Below the pieces are notes generated by a model that saw only the letters and a program-made list of their open reading frames with translations, did no database searches and had not been told where the DNA came from. A program made the position numbers and the translations under genes. Shown piece after piece: positions 5,988-11,061 of a DNA stretch of 12,027 nt. Within the stretch, counting starts at the first letter, position 1. Each line of letters begins with the position of its first letter. Source of the DNA: JAGQUL01 sp039811765 (GTDB taxonomy: Bacteria > Actinomycetota > Thermoleophilia > Gaiellales > SKUG01); NCBI GenBank assembly GCA_039811765.1, contig JBDHZF010000076.1, positions 1 to 12,027 of the forward strand, read 5' to 3'.

Positions 5988-7437
5988 TCGTCGCCTGGGT
6001 CGCGTCGAGCCGGTATCCGCTCGTGAACGCTTGAACGCGAACCGCGAGCTGGGCTAGATCGCGCGATGCCGCCGCGACTTCCTGCATGGACGCAGTGGTC
6101 TGCTCCGTTGCAGCTGCGACCTGTTCCGTGGATTCGGCCGCGGAACGAGCGACGCTGCTGGCCTGGTCGACCGCGTTGGATATCTCGTCGACGCTCGCCG
6201 CGACGTCGTGCACTCCTCGCGCGATCTGCTCGAACAGCGAACGCGCGTCGTCGACGAGCCGAACGCCGGACTCCGTGGCCTCGACGCTCGCCCCGACGAG
6301 CTTCGCAGCCGCGTCGGTGTCCTTGCGAACTTCGTCGAGGATCGTGCCGATCGTGCCAGCGGCATGCTGGCTCTCTTCGGCGAGCTTTCGGACCTCGTCG
6401 GCCACCACCGCGAAGCCGCGCCCCTGTTCGCCCGCCCGCGCCGCCTCGATCGCGGCATTGAGCGCGAGCAGGTTCGTCTGGTCCGCGATGCCGGTGATCG
6501 TGTCCACGATCTCGCCGATCCGCGACGACCTGTCGGCGAGGCTCGTCACCGACTTCGTGACGTCATGCGACGTCGCCAGCAGCGTTTGCATTCCAGCGCC
6601 GGCGCGGGTGACGGCCGTCGCGCCGTCGTCGCTGCGCTCGTGGGCCGCAGCGGCGCTGTCCGACGCGCCTTGCGCCGCTCTCGCCACCACGTCGAGCAGC
6701 CTGGACTGATTCTCGGTCCCGGATGCGAGAAGCCCCGTCGAATCGGCGATCTCCTCGGTGCCTCGACCAACTTCGGATGCGTTCGCCGCGAGCTGGTCCG
6801 CCGACGATGCGAGCGTGCTGGCGACGTCAACCATGTCGGCGATGACGTCGCGCTGCTGGTCAGCCACGCGATTGTAGGTTTCGACGCTCGCCTGTACGCG
6901 GTGGAGCATTCCGTTGGCTGTCTCGACGAGCTCGCGAATCACTGCGATGTCGTGCTGGGAAGCGGGCACGGGCGTCGTGCGAGGAAGCACGCGGCGCGTC
7001 AAGTCCTGTTCGCCCATCGCCTCGAGCGCCGCCGTGAGGTCGGTGAGGCAGTTCGCTCGCAGCGCCTCGAGCATCGCGCTGACGCTGCCGAGGCGTTCCA
7101 TGATGAACGCTTGGCGATCCGCCACGTCGTTGTACGCGGCCAGGTTCGCCTGTGCTCGCACGAGCATGCCGTTGAAGGATTCGACGAGCTGTCCTACCGC
7201 TCCGTCCGCGTCGACCTGCATCGGCGTCGTCTCCGGCGCGACGCGAACCGACATGTCCTCGCGCTGCATCGCTTCGAGTCCCTTGCCGAGCCCGGACAGG
7301 CACACTCGGTCGAGGTTCGCGAGGCGACCCGCGAGTTCGTCGAGAACCCGGCGATCCCGGCGAAGCATGGTTCGTGCTCGAATGGCGACGAGGGTTGCGG
7401 TAGCTGCAAGCAACGACGTGAGGACTTCGACGGGCAT
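5962..7437 (-). CDS. Methyl-accepting chemotaxis protein without an extracytoplasmic domain
   Basis: A 491-residue receptor. Residues 3-19 are a single hydrophobic anchor (EVLTSLLAATATLVAI); no second membrane helix or ligand-binding ectodomain follows. Residues 45-109 and 127-195 are two homologous segments, each running CL-x2-L-x3-LEAM-x3-D-x3-RV-x-P-x-TTP, then NGML-x-R-x-Q and YN-x-VAD, which resemble paired HAMP domains. From about 200 on is the signalling coiled coil with the highly conserved hairpin tip around 308-356 (EIVDTITGIADQTNLLALNA, then EAARAGEQGRGFAVVADEVR). It would pass signals to CheA/CheW. There is no C-terminal CheR-binding pentapeptide. The ATG at 7437 is preceded by AAGGAG at seven bases; the frame is open for 39 more codons upstream but without such support. 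No other che gene is in the window. Confidence 0.93.
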   Translation of the reverse strand: MPVEVLTSLLAATATLVAIRARTMLRRDRRVLDELAGRLANLDRVCLSGLGKGLEAMQREDMSVRVAPETTPMQVDADGAVGQLVESFNGMLVRAQANLAAYNDVADRQAFIMERLGSVSAMLEALRANCLTDLTAALEAMGEQDLTRRVLPRTTPVPASQHDIAVIRELVETANGMLHRVQASVETYNRVADQQRDVIADMVDVASTLASSADQLAANASEVGRGTEEIADSTGLLASGTENQSRLLDVVARAAQGASDSAAAAHERSDDGATAVTRAGAGMQTLLATSHDVTKSVTSLADRSSRIGEIVDTITGIADQTNLLALNAAIEAARAGEQGRGFAVVADEVRKLAEESQHAAGTIGTILDEVRKDTDAAAKLVGASVEATESGVRLVDDARSLFEQIARGVHDVAASVDEISNAVDQASSVARSAAESTEQVAAATEQTTASMQEVAAASRDLAQLAVRVQAFTSGYRLDATQATIISMPRSA

Positions 7438-7444
7438 GGAGGGG

Positions 7445-7450
7445 CTCCTT
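7445..7450 (-). promoter_or_regulatory. Shine-Dalgarno that sets the chemotaxis gene start
   Basis: AAGGAG on the reverse strand, seven bases before ATG 7437. It decides against the longer in-frame start at 7554. Confidence 0.7.
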
Positions 7451-7504
7451 GTGATTGCGTGGCCCATCGGTCGAATGGCTTCCCTGGATTGAGACGATCT
7501 CATG

Positions 7505-7510
7505 ATTATC
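7505..7510 (-). promoter_or_regulatory. Possible -10 box of the chemotaxis gene
   Basis: GATAAT on the reverse strand, five of six matches to TATAAT, about 68 bases before the ATG, which would give a leader of roughly 60 bases carrying the ribosome-binding site. I see no good -35 partner. It lies back to back with the tRNA promoter. Confidence 0.35.
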
Positions 7511-7549
7511 GAGAGCACAAGCTGTCGCAGGTGAGAAGGCTGGGTTGGA

Positions 7550-7555
7550 TACACT
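7550..7555 (+). promoter_or_regulatory. -10 box of the tRNA-Ser gene
   Basis: TACACT fits the TANNNT consensus and ends nine bases before the tRNA 5' end, so transcription would start within a few bases of the mature tRNA. The -35 region is not clear. The same promoter would serve the VOC gene behind the tRNA. Confidence 0.55.
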
Positions 7556-7564
7556 GCAGCGCAT

Positions 7565-7651
7565 GGAGAGGTGGCCGAGCGGTCGAAGGCGACGGTCTTG
7601 AAAACCGTTGATGGGGCAACTCATCCGTGGGTTCGAATCCCACCCTCTCCG
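7565..7651 (+). tRNA. tRNA-Ser (anticodon UGA)
   Basis: An 87-base class II tRNA that reads UCN serine codons. Acceptor GGAGAGG (7565-7571) pairs with CCTCTCC (7644-7650), with G7651 as discriminator. The anticodon stem ACGGT/ACCGT (7592-7596, 7604-7608) closes the loop CTTGAAA with anticodon TGA at 7599-7601. The T stem GTGGG/CCCAC (7627-7631, 7639-7643) holds TTCGAAT. Between anticodon and T arms is a long variable arm with a GATG/CATC stem, as expected for tRNA-Ser. CCA is not encoded. It is divergent from the chemotaxis gene. Confidence 0.97.
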
Positions 7652-7653
7652 CT

Positions 7654-8031
7654 ATGAACGTACTCACGCACCTGATGTTCCAGGACGGCTTGGCGCACGA
7701 GGCCGTGGCTCGCTACGTGGCGATCGTCCCGGATTCGCGCATCGACGAGAAGGTTGGCCCCGACGGGACTGGGCAGGCGATCCGATTCACGCTCGCCGGC
7801 CGGCCGTTCCTCGCGTTCGACAGCAGGCCGATGCACGATTTCGGCTTCACCCCAGCCACGTCGATCTACCTCGAGTGCGACTCGCGCGAGCAGGTCGACG
7901 AGATCTTCGAGCAGCTCGCCGACGGCGGGGCCGAGCTCATGCCGCGCGGCGAATACCCGTTCAGCCCGTGGTACGGCTGGTGCGTGGATCGCAGCGGCGT
8001 GTCGTGGCAGGTGGGCGTCACGGCGCAGTAG
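7654..8031 (+). CDS. VOC-superfamily protein, PhnB/3-demethylubiquinone methyltransferase-like
   Basis: A 125-residue protein of the vicinal-oxygen-chelate fold, in the PhnB-like group once labelled 3-demethylubiquinone-9 3-methyltransferase; true activity is usually unknown. The family pattern is clear: THLMFQDGLAHEAVARYVAI-VPDSRI at the N-terminus (residues 5-29), then FTLAGRPFLAFDSRP, FGFTPATSIYLECDSREQVD, a Leu/Gly-rich helix end, and YGWCVDRSGVSWQVG at the end. Residues 5 onward align with the usual start of the family, so ATG 7654 is the natural start. That ATG lies two bases after the tRNA-Ser gene, leaving no room for a ribosome-binding site outside the tRNA. The last 14 bases overlap the convergent TIGR02588-like gene. 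Confidence 0.9.
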   Translation: MNVLTHLMFQDGLAHEAVARYVAIVPDSRIDEKVGPDGTGQAIRFTLAGRPFLAFDSRPMHDFGFTPATSIYLECDSREQVDEIFEQLADGGAELMPRGEYPFSPWYGWCVDRSGVSWQVGVTAQ

Positions 8032-8416
8032 CCGTGACCGTTCCCAGCTCGACGTCGCCCGGCTGCGGCCGCTGCTCGAACGTGGCGGTCGCGTCCACCG
8101 ACTGGCCGCCGCCGACGAACTCCCACTCCACGTCCGCTGTTTCGTCCCGGCTGCCGAGCTCCACCTGCAGCAGCTCCGCGGCGACGTCGCCGTCGTTCGT
8201 CACGGTGACCGGCACGTACCACAACCCGTCGTGTCGATACGCATCGGCCTCGTGCGCCTGCAGCGACACCTTCACCGGGGAGTCGCCGCGCGACGCCTCG
8301 CTCCACAGCAGCCCGCCCACGAGCGCCGCCAGCAGCAGCGCGCTGATCGCGAGCGTCACCATCTCCGCGCGCGTGCGCGAGTCGTTTCGCAGCCGCCTCG
8401 AAACCGCGTTCGCCAC
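8018..8416 (-). CDS. TIGR02588-like single-pass membrane protein
   Basis: A 132-residue protein: a short basic cytosolic N-terminus (residues 1-18), one membrane helix (20-38, TLAISALLLAALVGGLLW) and an outside beta-rich domain of about 90 residues (PVKVSLQAHEAD, WYVPVTVTNDGDVAAELLQV, VEWEFVGGGQSVDATATFE). The PVTVTNDGD pattern suggests an immunoglobulin-like sandwich. From memory, TIGR02588 proteins of unknown function are found next to TIGR02587 membrane proteins, which is exactly the order here. Its GTG start directly abuts the TGA of the upstream gene (TGAGTG at 8419-8414), so translation is likely coupled and the two probably form a complex. Function is unknown. Confidence 0.82.
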   Translation of the reverse strand: MANAVSRRLRNDSRTRAEMVTLAISALLLAALVGGLLWSEASRGDSPVKVSLQAHEADAYRHDGLWYVPVTVTNDGDVAAELLQVELGSRDETADVEWEFVGGGQSVDATATFEQRPQPGDVELGTVTATAP

Positions 8417-9292
8417 TCAGACCACCAGCCTTCCCGCCGCGCCGCCCAGCGACGCCGGCACCGCGAGCACCACCGACTGCACGAGGATCCAGTGCAGCGG
8501 ATCGCCGCCGCCCACTTGCCCGAACCACCACAGCAACGCGGCGCTCGCCACGAGCGCGATCAGGTACGCGAGCACCGTCTCCGAGAACGGGCGCTGGAAC
8601 AGCCCGCCCACGTTGCGCACTCGGTGCGACGAGTCGAAGCCGCTGGCGAACACGATCACGTAGCTGGCCAGCATCGTGAGCGCCACCACGGCGAGCAGGT
8701 GCCTGGTCGACAGCCCCGCAGCGAGCATCGGGATCTCGCCGGTGGGCGCGATCGAAAAGCCCAGAAACAGCGCGCCGGCGAGCGTGGCCGCCACGTCGTT
8801 GCCGAGTTCGCGCCAGGGCTTCTTGCTCGGCTTGTCGCTGGAGTCGCGGGCACGTCCCACGCTTGGATCGAACACGAGGTTGCCGACCATCGCGCCGAGA
8901 CTGAGCGGCACGGTCTGCAGGCCCACCACGCCCATGAGCACGCCGAGCGAGGTGGACGTGTCGATGCGAGCGAGCGCCACGAGGATCGCAAGCGAGAGCC
9001 CCACGCCGATGCCCATCGCTTCGACTGCCTGCTGCAGGTCGGTGCGCAGCGTGCCCGTGTCCGGCCGAAAACCGCTCATGCGTGCCAGGCCGAGGTTCGC
9101 GAGCAGCGTCGCGCCGAGCAATGCGAGCAGGTGCAGCGGCGCGATCACCGCACCGAACCACCACATCTCCATGGTGAACACGAGCGGCATGCCGAACAGC
9201 AGCGCGCCGCCAGCGGCCTTCGCGAGCGCGTCGAGCTCGATGCTCCATGCGCCCGCGGTGCGCCGACGACGATGCAGCAGCGAGAATCCCAC
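8417..9292 (-). CDS. TIGR02587/DUF2391-like multi-pass membrane protein
   Basis: A 291-residue integral membrane protein of unknown function. After a basic start (LLHRRRRT) hydrophobic helices fall at about 26-40, 46-68, 90-108, 114-140, 168-190, 197-217, 238-258 and 266-285, so about eight passes. Charged loops lie at 71-88 and 141-163. Features that look family-like are FGMPLVFTMEMWWFG in the first pair, GLQTVPLSLGAMVGN and GFSIAPTGEIPMLA in the middle. The start is not certain: GTG 9292 keeps the gene clear of the divergent acetyltransferase gene, and TACCAA (an imperfect TANNNT) lies six bases before it; no in-frame ATG precedes the first helix. The frame remains open to 9463 but would overlap the neighbour. 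It forms a two-gene unit with the TIGR02588-like gene. Confidence 0.85.
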   Translation of the reverse strand: MGFSLLHRRRRTAGAWSIELDALAKAAGGALLFGMPLVFTMEMWWFGAVIAPLHLLALLGATLLANLGLARMSGFRPDTGTLRTDLQQAVEAMGIGVGLSLAILVALARIDTSTSLGVLMGVVGLQTVPLSLGAMVGNLVFDPSVGRARDSSDKPSKKPWRELGNDVAATLAGALFLGFSIAPTGEIPMLAAGLSTRHLLAVVALTMLASYVIVFASGFDSSHRVRNVGGLFQRPFSETVLAYLIALVASAALLWWFGQVGGGDPLHWILVQSVVLAVPASLGGAAGRLVV

Positions 9293-9336
9293 GGGCGATT
9301 GGTACCCATTGGCGACATCGGGGAAGCACTGGTTCG

Positions 9337-9891
9337 ATGGCCGACTCCGAGCCCCACTCGATCCGCACCGAGCGGCTGCTGCTGCGGCGCTGGCGCGAGT
9401 CCGATCGCGAGCCGTGGGCGGCGATGAACGCGGACCCAGCCGTGATGGAACACTTCCAGGCACCGCTCACGCGGGAGCAGAGCGACGCCGCGATGGATCG
9501 CTTCGACGACTCGTTCGACGAGCACGGGTTCGGGCTGTGGGCGGTCGAGGTTGTCGCGAATCGGCGGTTCATCGGCACGGTCGGCCTGAACGTGCCGACC
9601 TTTGAGGCGCACTTCACGCCGGCCGTGGAGGCGGGCTGGCGCCTGGCGCGCGAGGCATGGGGCCAGGGATACGCGTTCGAGGCGGCGAGCGCAGCCCTCG
9701 CGTACGGGTTTGACGTAATCGATCTCGACGAGATCGTCTCGATGACGGCGCCGCGAAACGAGCGCTCGTGGCGGCTCATGCAACGGCTGGGCATGACGCG
9801 CGACCCGGCCGACGACTTCGACCACCCGCGCATCGCCGACGGGCATCCGCTCCAGCGCCACGTGCTCTATCGACTGCGTCGCGATGGGTGA
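9337..9891 (+). CDS. GNAT-family N-acetyltransferase (RimJ/RimL type)
   Basis: A 184-residue acetyl-CoA-dependent N-acetyltransferase. It opens with the group signature IRTERLLLRRWRESD (residues 9-23). FIGTVGLNVP (78-87) is the central strand. EAGWRLAREAWGQGYAFEA (98-116) is motif A, with Gln/Gly-Gln-Gly-Tyr-Ala for the acetyl-CoA pyrophosphate. The closing APRNERSWRLMQRLGM (138-153) is the motif B helix. RimJ/RimL relatives acetylate protein N-termini, but many act on small molecules, so the substrate is open. It is the first gene of a forward operon and overlaps the next gene by eight bases. The region before ATG 9337 has neither a good ribosome-binding site nor a TANNNT box. Confidence 0.93.
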   Translation: MADSEPHSIRTERLLLRRWRESDREPWAAMNADPAVMEHFQAPLTREQSDAAMDRFDDSFDEHGFGLWAVEVVANRRFIGTVGLNVPTFEAHFTPAVEAGWRLAREAWGQGYAFEAASAALAYGFDVIDLDEIVSMTAPRNERSWRLMQRLGMTRDPADDFDHPRIADGHPLQRHVLYRLRRDG

Positions 9892-10459
9892 GTTCGTCGA
9901 CGACCCGCGCCACCGCTTCAGCTACGAACTGCGACCAGACCAGCTGCTCGACGCAGCGATCCGCGGCCTCGCAGCTGCGCTTGAGCGCGACGGGTTGCTG
10001 CCTGCCGGCGCATCGACCGCGCCGCGATTCCAGCCACATCTGACACTGGCCCGCGCCAGCCGCGCCGATCGCGCCGCAGTCGATGCGATCGCGGCGACCA
10101 TCGAGTCGTCGGCCTTGTTCGAGCTTGATCGCGCCGGCAGTTTCGGCGATGGGCGAATCGCGTGGCTTGCGCCGGCTCCCGACTCGCGCCTTCGCGTCGT
10201 GAGGGCGATCCTGGTCGAGCAGCTCGGCGTCGACCAGGTGGATCCGCTCGCACTCGCGCGTGATCCGTGGATTCCACACGTGACCATTGCCTATTCGATC
10301 GACGAGCAGCATCGCGCAGAGGCGGCCCGCCGCGTCGCCGAGGCGCTGCCGCTCGCAGGAGCATGGCGGTCGGTGGAGTGCTGGGATCTCGACGTTCGTC
10401 CCACGCGGCGAGTGCATCGTGCACTGATCGTCCCACGCGATCGAGGCGACATGGCATGA
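9884..10459 (+). CDS. 2H phosphoesterase, 2'-5' RNA ligase-like
   Basis: A 191-residue protein with two HxT motifs: H52-L-T54 (RFQPHLTLAR) and H132-V-T134 (IPHVTIAYS). This pair is the catalytic signature of 2H phosphoesterases, which include bacterial LigT/ThpR (RNA 2',3'-cyclic phosphodiesterase, weak 2'-5' ligase). The spacing of 80 residues fits the family. The N-terminus lacks the usual MRLFVAI opening and begins instead with a basic MGEFVDDPRHRFSYELRPDQ, so this is a divergent member. The ATG overlaps the end of the acetyltransferase gene by eight bases and its stop overlaps the bolA start, so translation is likely coupled. Its substrate may be a cyclic phosphate on RNA or a nucleotide, not known. 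Confidence 0.85.
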   Translation: MGEFVDDPRHRFSYELRPDQLLDAAIRGLAAALERDGLLPAGASTAPRFQPHLTLARASRADRAAVDAIAATIESSALFELDRAGSFGDGRIAWLAPAPDSRLRVVRAILVEQLGVDQVDPLALARDPWIPHVTIAYSIDEQHRAEAARRVAEALPLAGAWRSVECWDLDVRPTRRVHRALIVPRDRGDMA

Positions 10460-10701
10460 TGCACCGCATGCCCAGCGAAACGCACGTGCGCGACCGGATC
10501 CTCGCCGCCCTTCCCGGCGCCGAGGTTGACGTGGTCGACTACACCGGAACCGGCGATCATTTCCGCGCCACCGTCGTCAGCGACTCGTTCGCGGGACTGA
10601 GCCGCGTCGAGCAGCACAAGCTCGTGTATCGCGCGCTCGACGGCGACATGGGCGACCACTCGATCCACGCGCTCGCGCTGACGACGCGCATTCCCGACTG
10701 A
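10456..10701 (+). CDS. bolA: BolA-family protein
   Basis: An 81-residue BolA protein. It shows the family order: VRDRILAALPGAEVDVVD (helix and strand), GTGDHFRATVVSDSFAGLSR (31-50) with H35, VEQHKLVYRAL (51-61), and DHSIHALALTT with H71, the conserved C-terminal His that contacts the [2Fe-2S] cluster in BolA/glutaredoxin pairs. Family knowledge: BolA partners of CGFS glutaredoxins take part in Fe-S cluster transfer or iron sensing. The start is set by ATGA at 10456-10459 (overlap with the upstream stop) and GAGG eight bases before; ATGs at 10459 and 10468 are alternatives. The CGFS glutaredoxin gene follows after 12 bases, the clearest functional pairing in the window. Confidence 0.95.
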   Translation: MMHRMPSETHVRDRILAALPGAEVDVVDYTGTGDHFRATVVSDSFAGLSRVEQHKLVYRALDGDMGDHSIHALALTTRIPD

Positions 10702-10713
10702 CAGGACCGACCG

Positions 10714-11061
10714 ATGACCGAATCCGAATCCAACGTGCTCGATCGCGACGCGCTCAAGGCCGAGCTCGTCGGCAAGATCGACCAGCACGCAGTGATCCTG
10801 TTCATGAAGGGCACGCCGGATCAGCCGTACTGCGGCTTTTCCGCGCGCACGGTGGAGGCGCTCGATTCGATCGGCGCGTCGTTCGCCGCGGTGGACGTGC
10901 TCGTCGACCCGCGCATCCGCGAAGTGCTCAGCGAACACTCGGAGTGGCCGACCATCCCACAGCTGTTCGTCGACGGAACGCTCGTCGGCGGCTGCGACAT
11001 CGTCACGGAGATGGCCGAGTCCGGCGAGCTCGCGGAGCTGATCCAGACCGCCGGTCGCTGA
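10714..11061 (+). CDS. grxD: Monothiol glutaredoxin, CGFS type
   Basis: A 115-residue single-domain CGFS glutaredoxin, equivalent to E. coli Grx4 (GrxD). The active site is C40-G-F-S43 in MKGTPDQPYCGFSA, with K32 positioned for glutathione; WPTIPQLF carries the cis-proline P82 and GGCD (92-95) is the conserved glutathione-binding end. Such proteins bind a [2Fe-2S] cluster with glutathione, as homodimers or as heterodimers with BolA, and act in Fe-S delivery and iron sensing rather than disulfide reduction. AGGA about eight bases upstream serves as the ribosome-binding site. It is the last gene of the four-gene forward unit; its TGA abuts the stop of the convergent gene (TGATCA), leaving no intergenic base. 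Confidence 0.97.
   Translation: MTESESNVLDRDALKAELVGKIDQHAVILFMKGTPDQPYCGFSARTVEALDSIGASFAAVDVLVDPRIREVLSEHSEWPTIPQLFVDGTLVGGCDIVTEMAESGELAELIQTAGR

Noticed and set aside
7491..7501. GAGA-N3-TCTC half-palindrome between the chemotaxis and tRNA genes
   Set aside because: Only four-base arms, likely by chance in this sequence composition.
6208..7611. 467-codon open forward frame opposite the chemotaxis gene
   Set aside because: Antisense shadow of a gene with clear chemoreceptor motifs; runs into the tRNA gene and has no recognisable domain.
7866..9833. 655-codon open reverse frame
   Set aside because: It lies across the VOC, TIGR02588-like, TIGR02587-like and acetyltransferase genes in another frame and gives Arg/Ala/Gly-rich nonsense; a by-product of high GC.
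9145..9861. 238-codon open reverse frame over the acetyltransferase
   Set aside because: Shadow of the GNAT gene; no motif and no start signal.
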